The notes beneath the pieces were generated by a model. That model made no database searches and had not been told where the DNA came from. It saw only the letters and a list, made by a program, of their open reading frames with translations. Of a stretch of DNA of 64,000 nt, positions 18,880 to 27,162 are shown piece by piece. Every line of letters starts with the position of its first letter. The first letter of the stretch is position 1. Source of the DNA: Catellatospora sp. IY07-71 (GTDB taxonomy: Bacteria > Actinomycetota > Actinomycetes > Mycobacteriales > Micromonosporaceae); NCBI RefSeq assembly GCF_018326265.1, contig NZ_AP023360.1, forward strand, positions 4,683,501 through 4,747,500, in the 5' to 3' direction. The translations under genes were made by a program, and so were the position numbers.

Positions 18880-19854
18880 ATGCGAGCCGACGAATCCCTG
18901 CCTGACGAGGTGCTGCGTGACGCGGCCCGGACCGCGCTCGCCGCTCCCTCCATCTTCAACACGCAGCCGTGGCGCTGGGTCACCGGGGGCGGCCGGCTGC
19001 GGCTTTACGCCGACCGCCAGCGCCAGCTGCTGGTGGCCGACCCGCAGGCCCGGCTGCTGACGGTCAGCTGCGGCGTCGCGCTGCACCACGCCCGGGTGGC
19101 GCTGGCCATGGCCGGGTACGCGGTGGACGTGCGCCGCCTGCCCGCCCCGGAGGACCCGGACCTGCTCGCCGAGCTGACCCTGACGGGGCCGCACGAGACC
19201 ACCGCCGCGGAGCGGGGGGCGTTCGCGGCCATCCCGCGCCGGCGCACCGACCGGCGGGCGTTCACCGAGCGGCCGGTGGCGGCCGAGGTGTGCGCGGAGC
19301 TGGTCGCGGCGGCGCGGGCGCAGGGCGCCGACCTGCAGCTGGTGGGCGACGGCGAGCTGGCCGTGCTGGCGCTGAACGTGGTCCGCGCCGGGGCGCTGCG
19401 GATGGCCGATCCGGAATACCGGGCCGAGCTGGCCGACTGGACCCACCGGCCGCCGTGGAGCGGCGACGGGGTGGACACCGCGGGCGCGGTGCGGGCGGTG
19501 CCGCGCCGGGTGCCGGTGCGTGACTTCGCCCCGTTCGGGGGGCCGACGCTGGCGGCGGGGCCGGACTCGGACCGGGGCGCCCGCTACGCCGTGGTGTTCA
19601 CCGAGCACGACGGCCCGGCGGACTGGCTGCGAGGCGGTGAGGCGCTGTCGGCGGTGCTGCTGACCGCCGTGCGCGCGGGACTGGGCACGGCACCGATCAG
19701 CGACGTCACCGAGCTGTCGGTGACCAGGGACGAGCTGCGCCGGCTGCTGCCGGACGGCGGCTACCCGCAGCTGGCGGTGCGGGTCGGCTACGCGCCGCCG
19801 GGCGAGCCGCCGCGTACGGTGCGCCGCCTGTTCGAGGAGGTGCTGGAGGCGTGA
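18880..19854 (+). CDS. acg: Acg-family nitroreductase-like protein
   Basis: A 324-residue protein of the Acg/Rv2032 group: a nitroreductase-like fold in which two FMN-binding halves are fused. Landmarks are APSIFNTQPWRW near the N-terminus, IPRRRTDRRAFTERPV in the middle, and GLGTAPISDVTE...RLLPDGGYPQLAVRVGYA at the C-terminus. In mycobacteria Acg is strongly DosR-induced and appears to bind FMN without a confirmed reductase activity. The ATG at 18880 follows the tandem Dev boxes by ~60 bases. It ends at a strong terminator. Control by the adjacent DevR-like protein is inferred from the boxes. Confidence 0.88.
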   Translation: MRADESLPDEVLRDAARTALAAPSIFNTQPWRWVTGGGRLRLYADRQRQLLVADPQARLLTVSCGVALHHARVALAMAGYAVDVRRLPAPEDPDLLAELTLTGPHETTAAERGAFAAIPRRRTDRRAFTERPVAAEVCAELVAAARAQGADLQLVGDGELAVLALNVVRAGALRMADPEYRAELADWTHRPPWSGDGVDTAGAVRAVPRRVPVRDFAPFGGPTLAAGPDSDRGARYAVVFTEHDGPADWLRGGEALSAVLLTAVRAGLGTAPISDVTELSVTRDELRRLLPDGGYPQLAVRVGYAPPGEPPRTVRRLFEEVLEA

Positions 19855-19856
19855 GC

Positions 19857-19892
19857 ACGGGGGAGGCGGCCGCACCGGGCCGCCTCCCCCGT
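19857..19892. terminator. Bidirectional hairpin terminator
   Basis: ACGGGGGAGGCGGCC (19857-19871) pairs perfectly with GGCCGCCTCCCCCGT (19878-19892) around a 6-base loop, between convergent genes. Confidence 0.88.
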
Positions 19893-19896
19893 CACG

Positions 19897-20103
19897 TCAC
19901 ACCAGCGTCAGGCTGGCGCGGCGCTTCTCACGATCGATCTCCAGGATCCGTACCGTGACGCTCGAACCGACCTGCGGCTCGGTCTCGCCGTACAGCAGGC
20001 CGTCGGCGTCGTCGGCGATCCTGACGAAGGCGCCGAAGGGCACGATCGAGACGACCTGGCCGACCAGGACGTCCCCGGTGTTGAGTTCCTCGAAGCGGGA
20101 CAT
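19897..20103 (-). CDS. Small S1-domain RNA-binding protein
   Basis: A 68-residue stand-alone S1 (OB-fold) domain: GDVLVGQVVSIVPFGAFVRI, then a short acidic loop, GLLYGETEPQVGSSVTVRIL and the terminal DREKRRASLTLV typical of S1 repeats. Such single-domain proteins bind RNA and may modulate translation or RNA decay, possibly under stress; a role here is inferred only from location beside the Dev-like block. The ATG has AAGGAGG seven bases upstream. Confidence 0.85.
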   Translation of the reverse strand: MSRFEELNTGDVLVGQVVSIVPFGAFVRIADDADGLLYGETEPQVGSSVTVRILEIDREKRRASLTLV

Positions 20104-20306
20104 GCGCTCACCTCCTTCCTCGGCAGGCTCCGCTCGTGCGGGCGACGACGAAGGAGGGCGGGCCGCGGGCCCGCCGGGCGATCACGGCACAGCCGGATGC
20201 CTGTTCTGATCACGGCACTGGGCCGACCCGGCAGTCACGCGCCAGACCATAACGGCCCGGCCGGTCCCGGGGCAATCCGGATATGCGGCCCGCGCCACCC
20301 GGATAT

Positions 20307-20329
20307 GAACTTGCAGTCTCTGCAAGTTC
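20307..20329. promoter_or_regulatory. Palindromic operator upstream of the TetR gene
   Basis: GAACTTGCAG and CTGCAAGTTC form a perfect inverted repeat with a 3-base centre, 17 bases before the GTG of the TetR-family gene and overlapping where its promoter should be. Typical for TetR autoregulation. Confidence 0.7.
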
Positions 20330-20345
20330 CAGCTTGAATCGTGCG

Positions 20346-20972
20346 GTGGTTCCCGACGTGCACTCCGACGCCGCCCCGCTGGGCCGGCGTGACCTGCGCA
20401 AGCAGCAGACCCGGGCCGCGCTGACCGGCGCGGCGCTGCGACTGTGCGCCGATCGCGGGTTCGACCACGTGACCGTGGACGACATCAGCGCCGCCGCGGG
20501 CGTCTCGCCGCGCACGTTCTTCAACTACTTCGCCTCCAAGGAGGACGCCGTGCTCGGCGACCACCTGGTCGAGGTGGACGCGATGCGCGCGCGGCTGGCC
20601 GCGCTGCTGCCCGCGATGCCGGTGCTGGAGGCGGTCCGCCGCGCGGTGCTGCTGGTCGTCGCGGCGATGGAGGCCGACCGCGACCACTGGTTCCTGCGCA
20701 TGGAGGTGTTCCACCGCAGCCCGCAGCTGCTGCCCCGGCTGGTGCTCAGCGGCGCCGAGGCCGAACGGGTGACCACCGAGCTGATCGCCGCGCACCTGGG
20801 TGTCGACCCCGTCGCCCACGGCTATCCGGCGCTCGTCGTCGCCACCACCAGCGCGGCCTTCCGGGTCGCCGCGACCCGCTGGATGGAGGCGGGTGGCCGG
20901 CTGTCGCTGGGCGCCCTGGTCGACGAGGCGTTCACCGATCTGGCCGCGGGGCTGCCCGACCGCGCCGCCTGA
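20346..20972 (+). CDS. TetR-family transcriptional regulator
   Basis: A 208-residue repressor with the TetR DNA-binding helix-turn-helix (QTRAALTGAALRLCADRG...VTVDDISAAAGVSPRTFFNY FASKE, about 17-65) and an all-helical ligand-binding half. The N-terminal recognition helix (SPRTFFNYF) is of the type found next to multidrug MFS pumps. GTG at 20346 is preferred: TTGAAT lies six bases upstream and the palindromic operator just before it. It is followed 60 bases later by an MFS drug-efflux gene on the same strand, which it most likely represses together with itself. Confidence 0.88.
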   Translation: MVPDVHSDAAPLGRRDLRKQQTRAALTGAALRLCADRGFDHVTVDDISAAAGVSPRTFFNYFASKEDAVLGDHLVEVDAMRARLAALLPAMPVLEAVRRAVLLVVAAMEADRDHWFLRMEVFHRSPQLLPRLVLSGAEAERVTTELIAAHLGVDPVAHGYPALVVATTSAAFRVAATRWMEAGGRLSLGALVDEAFTDLAAGLPDRAA

Positions 20973-21032
20973 TCCCGGCCCCCGTCCCCCCGGGTGATCC
21001 TCACCCGGTCGAAACATCACGTGAGGAAACGA

Positions 21033-22688
21033 ATGACCACCACCGCCAACCCGCCCGACCAGGCGGACCAGGGCGCCGAGCCCACCTCCATGTCGAGGCG
21101 CGAGGTGATGCAGGCACTGTCCGGGCTGATGCTCGGCATGTTCGTGTCCATCCTCGCGTCGACGATCGTCGCCAACGCGCTGCCGCGCATCATCGGCGCG
21201 CTGCACGGCAGCCAGTCCGTCTACACCTGGATCGTCACCATCGAGCTGCTTGCCATGACGGCCACCGTTCCGCTGTGGGGCAAGGCGGCCGACCTCTACA
21301 GCAAGAAGCTGCTCATCCAGCTCTCGCTCGGCCTGTTCGTCGTGGGCTCGCTCATCGCCGGTCTCTCCCAGAACGTCGAGACCCTGCTCGTCAGCCGGCT
21401 GGTCCAGGGCGTCGGCGCGGGTGGCATGACCGCGCTCGCCATGATCGTCATGGCGGCGATGATCCCGCCGCGCGAGATGGGCCGCTATTCCGGCATCTTC
21501 GGTGCGGTCTTCGGCATCGGCACCATCGCCGGGCCGCTGATCGGCGGCGTCATCGTCGACACCGACTGGCTCGGCTGGCGCTGGACGTTCCTGATCGGCG
21601 TGCCGTTCACGCTGCTGTCGATCTACCTGCTGCAGCGCACCCTGCACCTGCCAGCGACCCCGCCCGGCAAGGTGAAGATCGACTACCTCGGCGCGTTCCT
21701 GATCACCGCGGGCGTGTCCACGCTGCTGGTCTGGTCGACGCTGGCCGGGCAGAAGTTCGCCTGGGCCTCGGGCTGGACCGCGCTGCTGGTCTCGGCGGGC
21801 GTGGTGCTGCTGGCCCTGGCCGTGCTGGTCGAGTCGCGGGCCGCCGAGCCGATCATCCCGCTGAACCTGTTCCGCAACCGCACGGTCGCCCTGACCATCA
21901 TCGCCAGTGTGCTGGTGGGTCTGGCGATGATGGGCGGCGCGGTGTTCCTGTCGCAGTACTTCCAGATCTCGCTGGGCAAGTCACCGACGGTCGCCGGCCT
22001 GATGAGCCTGCCGATGATCTTCGGTCTGCTGGTGTCGTCCACGGTCGCGGGCGGTCTCATCACCAAGTACGGCAAGTGGAAGATCTACCTGGTCGCGGGC
22101 GGCGTCATCATGACCGCGGGCATGCTGCTGCTCGGCACCATCGACCACACCACCAGCGTGCCGCTGCTGTCGGCGTACATGGCGGTGCTCGGCATCGGCG
22201 TCGGCCTGCTCATGCAGAACCTGGTGCTCGCCGCGCAGAACGACGTGCCCGCGCACGAGCTCGGCGTGGCCACCTCGGTGCTGACGTTCTTCCGCAGCAT
22301 GGGCGGTGCCATCGGCGTGAGCGCGCTGGGCGCGGTCATGGCCAACCGGATCACCGACCTGTCGGCGGAGAAGTTCGGCCCCGCCGCGGCCGGTGGCGGT
22401 TCGACCCAGGTCCCCGACCTGGCCGCACTGCCGCCCGCGGTCCGGGCGATCATCGCCGAGATCTACGGCGTCGCCACCGCGGACCTGTTCCTGATCGGCG
22501 CCCCGTTCGCCGCGCTGGCGCTGATCGTGGTGCTGTTCATCAAGGAGAAGCCGCTCAGCACGCTCAGCGGTGCCGACCGCCTGGCCCAGGAGAGCGCCGC
22601 CGACAGCGCCGACCTCGGCGCCGAGGACGGCGCGGACGCTGCTCCGGCGGCCGGCAAGCGGCCCGACGAGCCGCTGGCGGTCGGCTGA
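21033..22688 (+). CDS. MFS multidrug efflux transporter, DHA2 (14-helix) family
   Basis: A 551-residue proton-driven exporter of the EmrB/QacA type with 14 membrane helices. Recognisable motifs include motif A-like GKAADLYSKK after helix 2, the DHA2 helix-4 region SRLVQGVGAGGMTALAM, and motif C-like GAVFGIGTIAGPLIGGVIVD in helix 5. The C-terminus has a long acidic Ala-rich tail. Probable substrates are hydrophobic or cationic drugs. The ATG at 21033 is preceded by GAGGAAA. The adjacent TetR gene and its operator suggest drug-inducible expression. Confidence 0.92.
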   Translation: MTTTANPPDQADQGAEPTSMSRREVMQALSGLMLGMFVSILASTIVANALPRIIGALHGSQSVYTWIVTIELLAMTATVPLWGKAADLYSKKLLIQLSLGLFVVGSLIAGLSQNVETLLVSRLVQGVGAGGMTALAMIVMAAMIPPREMGRYSGIFGAVFGIGTIAGPLIGGVIVDTDWLGWRWTFLIGVPFTLLSIYLLQRTLHLPATPPGKVKIDYLGAFLITAGVSTLLVWSTLAGQKFAWASGWTALLVSAGVVLLALAVLVESRAAEPIIPLNLFRNRTVALTIIASVLVGLAMMGGAVFLSQYFQISLGKSPTVAGLMSLPMIFGLLVSSTVAGGLITKYGKWKIYLVAGGVIMTAGMLLLGTIDHTTSVPLLSAYMAVLGIGVGLLMQNLVLAAQNDVPAHELGVATSVLTFFRSMGGAIGVSALGAVMANRITDLSAEKFGPAAAGGGSTQVPDLAALPPAVRAIIAEIYGVATADLFLIGAPFAALALIVVLFIKEKPLSTLSGADRLAQESAADSADLGAEDGADAAPAAGKRPDEPLAVG

Positions 22689-22696
22689 CCCAGCGC

Positions 22697-22743
22697 CTCT
22701 GCTCTGCTTACAGGACCGTTGCGGCTCTGTGAGCAGAGCAGAG
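22697..22743 (+). terminator. Hairpin terminator after the MFS gene
   Basis: CTCTGCTCTGCTTACA (22697-22712) pairs with TGTGAGCAGAGCAGAG (22728-22743), one G-T wobble, 15-base loop, shortly after the stop codon. Confidence 0.75.
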
Positions 22744-22876
22744 CGGGCCGGGCGCCGCCGCGAGTGGGCGAACCGCGCATACGCCCGCCCCCGGGGCCGG
22801 CGCCGCGCCGTGATCACCGCGAAGCCGCGCACCTGAGCCGCCCGCGCGCGTACGATTGATCATCTGGAGGCGAGCC

Positions 22877-23293
22877 ATGCAGCCGATGACCCCGATGTAC
22901 CGCGACGAGGAGGATCTCCGGCACGACAACCGGGCGGCGTGCGTACGCGCGTGCAACCTGTGCGCCGAGGCGTGCAACGCCTGCGCCGACGCGTGCCTGG
23001 GCGATCCGGCCGTGGCCGAGCTGGTGATCTGCATCCGCACGAACCTCGACACCGCCGACATGTGCGCGACCGCCGGCGAGATCCTCGACCGCTTCCGCGG
23101 CAACCATCCCGAGCTGGTCCGCTCCGTGCTGGAGGCGTGCGCGACGGTCTGCGACGTGTGCGCGAACGAGTGCCGGGCCCATGCCGACCGCCGCCCGAGC
23201 TGCGCGGCGGCCGCCGACGCCTGCGACGCCTGCGCCGCGGCCTGCCGCGTGATGCTCGCCGAGGCGTCCCTGGCCGAACCCGCGCTGCGCTGA
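22877..23293 (+). CDS. Cys-rich four-helix-bundle copper-binding protein (DUF326/Csp-like)
   Basis: A 138-residue protein with 16 cysteines (22, 26, 29, 33, 36, 40, 52, 63, 88, 92, 95, 99, 109, 116, 119, 123) arranged as CxxxC and CxxC along predicted helices. This is the pattern of the DUF326 four-helix-bundle copper storage proteins, which hold many Cu(I) ions in the bundle core. No signal peptide is present, so it is probably cytosolic (Csp3-like). GGAGG six bases upstream of ATG 22877 fixes the start. It is an isolated gene on the plus strand ahead of the AhpD-like operon. Confidence 0.85.
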   Translation: MQPMTPMYRDEEDLRHDNRAACVRACNLCAEACNACADACLGDPAVAELVICIRTNLDTADMCATAGEILDRFRGNHPELVRSVLEACATVCDVCANECRAHADRRPSCAAAADACDACAAACRVMLAEASLAEPALR

Positions 23294-23305
23294 CCCCGCC
23301 CGGCT

Positions 23306-23361
23306 GTGACCTATGTCCCAGCCGGTGGCGATCTGTCACATCGCGGCCCCCATGTCCCGTC
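23306..23361 (+). promoter_or_regulatory. ECF41-type promoter with overlapping Dev-like box
   Basis: TGTCACA (23334-23340), 17 bases, then CGTC (23358-23361) matches the published ECF41 promoter (TGTCACA-N16/17-CGTC), 60 bases before the AhpD-like gene. Just upstream GTGACCTATGTCCC (23306-23319) resembles the Dev/DosR core. Both identifications are from memory of the consensus sequences. Confidence 0.75.
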
Positions 23362-23420
23362 GTTCCCGGGACGGGGGCCTCCGGTCTCCGTGAAACTGGA
23401 GAACGGAAGGGGAGTGCCTG

Positions 23421-23858
23421 ATGAGCCAGCGCATGAACGTGGGCGAGATCGCGCCGGAGGGTTACCGGGCCGTGCTGGGCCTGGAGAAGTACCTGCGCCA
23501 CCAGCTCGACGCCCGCCTGCTGGACCTGGTCAAGCTGCGCGCGTCCATGCTGAACGGCTGCGCGTACTGCGTCGACCTGCACGGCGGGGACCTGCTCAAG
23601 CACGGCGAGGACGTGCGCCGCGTGCTCGGCGTCAGCACCTGGCGCGAGTTCCCCGGCTTCGACGCCCGTGAACGGGCCGCGCTCGCCCTGACCGACGAGG
23701 TGACCCGGCTCGGCGAGCACGGCGTCTCCGACGAGGTGTGGGACACCGCCCGCGCCAGCTTCACCGACAAGGAGGTCGCCGACTTGATCCTCGCGATCGG
23801 ACTCATCAACCTGTGGAACCGCATCGGCGTGACCACCCGGCTGGAACCGGTGCTGTGA
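23421..23858 (+). CDS. AhpD-like carboxymuconolactone decarboxylase-family protein
   Basis: A 145-residue all-helical protein of the alkylhydroperoxidase D-like/CMD superfamily. The active-site motif is intact: LNGCAYCVDLHGGDLL with Cys47, Cys50 and His54, predicting thiol-dependent peroxidase or protein-disulfide activity rather than true decarboxylation. The gene overlaps the following ECF sigma gene by one base (TGATG), a coupled operon. ECF41 sigma factors are characteristically paired with CMD/oxidoreductase/epimerase genes, and the promoter ahead of this gene fits ECF41 recognition, so it is the likely direct target of its downstream neighbour. Confidence 0.92.
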   Translation: MSQRMNVGEIAPEGYRAVLGLEKYLRHQLDARLLDLVKLRASMLNGCAYCVDLHGGDLLKHGEDVRRVLGVSTWREFPGFDARERAALALTDEVTRLGEHGVSDEVWDTARASFTDKEVADLILAIGLINLWNRIGVTTRLEPVL

Positions 23859-24751
23859 TGTCCGCCGTCACCGAGGCACGCGCCGTGGCCGCCGACGGAT
23901 TCGAGCAGCACCGCCCGGTGCTGCTCGGCCTGGCGTACCGGATGCTCGGCAGCTGGTGGGACGCCGAGGACGTGCTGCAGGAGACCTGGCTGCGCTGGCA
24001 TGACGCGGACCGGGCGGCGCTGGCCGACCCGCGCGGCTGGCTGGTCACCGTCACCACCCGGCTGGCGCTGGACCAGCTGCGCTCGGCGCGCCGCCGCCGG
24101 GAGACCTACCCGGGCACCTGGCTGCCCGAGCCGGCCCCGATCGGGCGGCAGGTCACCGACCCGGCGGAGACGGCGCAGCAGCGCGAGACGCTGTCCCTGG
24201 CCGCGCTGCGCCTGCTGGAGCGGCTCACCCCGCCGGAGCGCGCGGTGTATCTGCTGCGCGAGACGTTCGAGCTGCCGTACGCCGAGATCGCGCAGACCCT
24301 GGGGCTGACCGAGGCCAACGCCCGCCAGCTGCACCGGCGCGCGGCCGACCACGTCGGCGAGGATCGCAGCCGGTTCGCGGTGGACACCGTGGATCACCGC
24401 GCCCTGGTCGAGCGCTTCCTGGCCGCGGCCAGCACGGGCGACCGTGCCGCGCTGGAGGAGCTGTTGGCCGACGAGGTCGTGCTGTGGAGCGACGGCGGCG
24501 GCAAGGTCCGTGCGGCCCTCAACCCGGTCGTCGGGGCGCCGAAGGTGGCCCGCTTCATCATCGGCATCACCGAGAAGGCGAGCCGGGTGGAATGGCGCGT
24601 CGCCGAGGTCAACGGCGGCCCCGCCGCGATCGTCCTGCTCGGACCGGGCTGGCAGCTGCTCACCTGGGAGTCCGAGGCCGGCCACATCGTCGGCCTCCAG
24701 CTCCTCAGCAACCCCGACAAACTCCGCGCGCTCGTACCGCCGAGCCCCTGA
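23858..24751 (+). CDS. sigJ: ECF41-group RNA polymerase sigma factor (SigJ-like) with SnoaL-like C-terminus
   Basis: A 297-residue ECF sigma factor. Sigma-2 (about 15-85: LGLAYRMLGSWWDAEDVLQE) and sigma-4 (about 115-165: ERAVYLLRETFELPYAEIAQ) are complete, followed by a ~115-residue SnoaL/NTF2-like extension. All three ECF41 hallmarks are present: WLPEP (88-92) in the linker, DGGGK (212-216) and NPDKL (285-289) in the extension, which replaces a separate anti-sigma factor and controls activity. It is co-transcribed with the AhpD-like gene from an ECF41-type promoter, giving positive autoregulation. The signal is unknown; mycobacterial SigJ belongs to the same group and is linked to peroxide stress. 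Confidence 0.93.
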   Translation: MSAVTEARAVAADGFEQHRPVLLGLAYRMLGSWWDAEDVLQETWLRWHDADRAALADPRGWLVTVTTRLALDQLRSARRRRETYPGTWLPEPAPIGRQVTDPAETAQQRETLSLAALRLLERLTPPERAVYLLRETFELPYAEIAQTLGLTEANARQLHRRAADHVGEDRSRFAVDTVDHRALVERFLAAASTGDRAALEELLADEVVLWSDGGGKVRAALNPVVGAPKVARFIIGITEKASRVEWRVAEVNGGPAAIVLLGPGWQLLTWESEAGHIVGLQLLSNPDKLRALVPPSP

Positions 24752-24767
24752 CCGAAACCACCAGCCC

Positions 24768-24784
24768 GCCACCCCGCCGGTGGC
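24768..24784. terminator. Short hairpin between convergent genes
   Basis: GCCACC (24768-24773) and GGTGGC (24779-24784) with a 5-base loop between the sigma factor and the convergent permease gene; modest stability. Confidence 0.4.
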
Positions 24785-24791
24785 GCAACTC

Positions 24792-25781
24792 TCAAAGAGG
24801 CGCGGCCTCCGTCGCTCCTCGACGGCGCGACGCTTCAAGAGTTACGCCAGGCTGGGGGGCGTCGGGCTGGGAGTCGGTGGGGGTGGCGCGGGCGGTGAGG
24901 CCGAGGCGGTGGCGGGCCAGGAGCCAGAGGGCGGGGAGCGCGGCGAGCAGGGCTGCGGTGGTGACGCCGACGGCGATGGTGCTCGCGCCGAGCAGCTTCA
25001 GGCCGCTGGCGGTGAGGACCACGGTCAGCGCGAAGCGGATCAGGCCGCCGGGGGCGCGGGACGACACGGCCGCGCCGAGCAGCACGCCGGGCACCGCACC
25101 GGCGATCAGGGCCACCGTCAGCGCGAGTTGGAAGTCGCCGAACAGCAGGTGCGCGAGCGCGGCGGCGGCGACCAGCGGCACCGCCTGCACCAGGTCGGTG
25201 CCGACGAGCTGCTGCGGCCGCAGCGCAGGGTAGAGCGCCATCAGCGCGATCACGATCAGCGAGCCGGAGCCGACCGAGGTGACCCCGACGACGAGCCCGC
25301 CCACTGCTCCGACCAGCACGGTCGGAATTATGCGTACGCGAACGGGCGCCGGGTCGCCCACGACGGCCTCCCGGGACGGGTCCGCCGCGGCACGGGCCTG
25401 CTCGCGCAGCCCGAACCAGGCCTTGAGCACCAGCCCGGAGGCGGCCATCAGCAGCGCGGCGCCCAGCAGCGACTGGATGACCTCCGAGGCGCCCTCGCTG
25501 TCGAACGCCTTGGCCACGAACACGCCGCAGAACGCGGCCGGGATGCTGCCCGCGCACAGCCACAGCACGAGCCGCATGTCCACGGTGCCGCGCCGCCAGT
25601 GCACCGCCCCGCCGAACGGCTTCATGATCGCGCCGGCCACCAGGTCGCTGGAGACCGCGCTCAGCGGCGGCACCCCGAACACCAGCACCAGCAGGGGGGT
25701 CATCAGCGCGCCGCCGCCCATGCCGGTGAGCCCGACCACGACACCCACGCCGAACCCGGCGACCGCGACCCAGAGATCCAT
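24792..25781 (-). CDS. TauE/SafE-family sulfite/anion exporter permease
   Basis: A 329-residue membrane protein with eight to nine helices in two repeated halves. Each half starts with the family signature: GVGVVVGLTGMGGGALMTPLL near the N-terminus and GGLVVGVTSVGSGSLIVIAL in the middle. Members export sulfite, sulfoacetate or other organic anions; the actual substrate here is unknown. The ATG at 25781 begins MDLWVAVAGFGVG. It stands alone, convergent with the sigma factor operon. The C-terminal ~30 residues are hydrophilic and poorly conserved. Confidence 0.87.
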   Translation of the reverse strand: MDLWVAVAGFGVGVVVGLTGMGGGALMTPLLVLVFGVPPLSAVSSDLVAGAIMKPFGGAVHWRRGTVDMRLVLWLCAGSIPAAFCGVFVAKAFDSEGASEVIQSLLGAALLMAASGLVLKAWFGLREQARAAADPSREAVVGDPAPVRVRIIPTVLVGAVGGLVVGVTSVGSGSLIVIALMALYPALRPQQLVGTDLVQAVPLVAAAALAHLLFGDFQLALTVALIAGAVPGVLLGAAVSSRAPGGLIRFALTVVLTASGLKLLGASTIAVGVTTAALLAALPALWLLARHRLGLTARATPTDSQPDAPQPGVTLEASRRRGATEAAPL

Positions 25782-26015
25782 GCGGTGACCATATAGACCG
25801 GTGGTCCGGGCGGGCAGTCTTCATCCCAGGTTGCGGTATCAGGCGCAGCCTCCCGACGACTCTGTTAACGCGCTGTTCAGCGCCGCGTGTGCATGATCGA
25901 TCCAACATCATGGACGCATGGTGAGTCGGAAATGAGACTGGGGTCGGTGCGCCGCCCACGACGTCGTGATCGCTGTCCTCGGCGCCGCCCTCAGTGCCCC
26001 TGCCACGGAAATCGG

Positions 26016-26043
26016 TTGACCTTGGCGGGGTGGCTCGTAGGGT
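26016..26043 (+). promoter_or_regulatory. Sigma70-type promoter of a leaderless gene
   Basis: TTGACC (26016-26021), 16 bases, then TAGGGT (26038-26043). The -10 box ends seven bases before ATG 26051, so transcription should begin at or near the start codon. Confidence 0.7.
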
Positions 26044-26050
26044 GGCGGAC

Positions 26051-27022
26051 ATGTTGACGCCTCCCGCCGACCTGGCCGAGGACGAGCTCGTCGCCGTACT
26101 GGACGAAGGGTGGGGGATCGGGGCGGTGACTCTGGCGTACCAGCCGGTGGGCTGGGGGAGTCACCATTGGTGCGTCACCGACGCCGCAGGCCGAAGGTGG
26201 TTCCTCACCGTCGATGAGCTGCACCGCAGGCGCACGGGCAATGAGTCGCTCGACGGCGCGTACCGTCGGCTGCGGGCGGCCCTGTCCGTCGCGCGTTCCC
26301 TGCACGACAGTGGTCTCGCGTTCGCCGTCGCGCCGCTGCGAGCCCGGCGCGGTGAGCCGCTCGTGCGCGTCGGCGCCTTCGCCGCGGCGCTGTATCCGCA
26401 CCTCGACGGGCAGAGCTTCGGCTGGGGTGAGTACACCGCACCCGGCCACCGGGAAGCCGTGCTGGAGATGGTGGTCGCCGTGCACACCGCACCCGCCGCC
26501 GCACGCCGCGGCGCCCTGCGCGACGACTTCACCGTGCCGCACCTCGACGGCCTGCACGCGGCGCTGAGCGGCGACACCCCGGACTGCGGCCCCTACGCCC
26601 ACCGCGCCGTCCGCCTGCTCACCGCACACGCCCGGCCGGTCCGCGACCTGCTCACCCGCTACGAACGGCGGGTCGAGGAGCACCGGGACGCACCCGTCGT
26701 GCTCACCCACGGCGAGCCCCACCCCGGCAACACCATGCTCACGCCCGACGGCTGGCGCCTCATCGACTGGGACACCGTCCTGCTCGCCCCACCCGAGCGC
26801 GACCTGTGGCTGCTCGCCGCCGACGACGACACCATCCACACCGCGTACGCCCAAGCCACGGGCCACACCCCCGACTCGTCCCTACTGGACCTCTACCGCG
26901 AACGCTGGACCCTCGCCGACATAGCCGTCGACCTGGCCCGCTTCCGCCAACCCCACGCCGCCACCCCCGACGACACCAAGACCTTCGCCATCCTCACCGA
27001 GATCATCACCACCTTGAGCTGA
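26051..27022 (+). CDS. Aminoglycoside phosphotransferase-family kinase (APH(9)-like)
   Basis: A 323-residue small-molecule kinase of the APH/choline-kinase fold. The catalytic loop is HGEPHPGNTM and the metal-binding motif is LIDWDTVLLAPPERDLW, both intact; the N-terminal lobe has the nucleotide-binding VTDAAGRRWFLTVDEL segment. The overall pattern resembles spectinomycin-type APH(9) or other kinases acting on small hydroxylated compounds, but the substrate cannot be assigned and resistance is not implied. The ATG at 26051 is supported by a TTGACC-N16-TAGGGT promoter ending seven bases upstream. It ends at a degenerate copy of the dispersed repeat. Confidence 0.82.
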   Translation: MLTPPADLAEDELVAVLDEGWGIGAVTLAYQPVGWGSHHWCVTDAAGRRWFLTVDELHRRRTGNESLDGAYRRLRAALSVARSLHDSGLAFAVAPLRARRGEPLVRVGAFAAALYPHLDGQSFGWGEYTAPGHREAVLEMVVAVHTAPAAARRGALRDDFTVPHLDGLHAALSGDTPDCGPYAHRAVRLLTAHARPVRDLLTRYERRVEEHRDAPVVLTHGEPHPGNTMLTPDGWRLIDWDTVLLAPPERDLWLLAADDDTIHTAYAQATGHTPDSSLLDLYRERWTLADIAVDLARFRQPHAATPDDTKTFAILTEIITTLS

Positions 27023-27067
27023 AGGAAGGGCACCTCTTTATCGGAATACGCAGAGGAAGGTGCCCTT
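27023..27067. repeat. Dispersed AAGGGCACCTT element, copy 6 (degenerate)
   Basis: AGGAAGGGCACCTC (from 27023) and GAAGGTGCCCTT (27056-27067) immediately after the stop codon of the kinase gene. Base changes weaken the outer pairing compared with other copies. Confidence 0.7.
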
Positions 27068-27162
27068 GTTGACGTCGCACCGTTCTGTGCTCGAGCGCGG
27101 CTGCCAGCCGGTCGGAGTGCCGGCAATCGCTGAGCAGGTAGACCGGCGGACGTCTCAAGGAC

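Noticed and set aside
25931-26056. Short Arg/Cys-rich peptide frame (MRLGSVRRPRRRDRCPRR...) before the kinase gene
   Set aside because: It overlaps the TTGACC/TAGGGT promoter and has no ribosome site; compositionally random.
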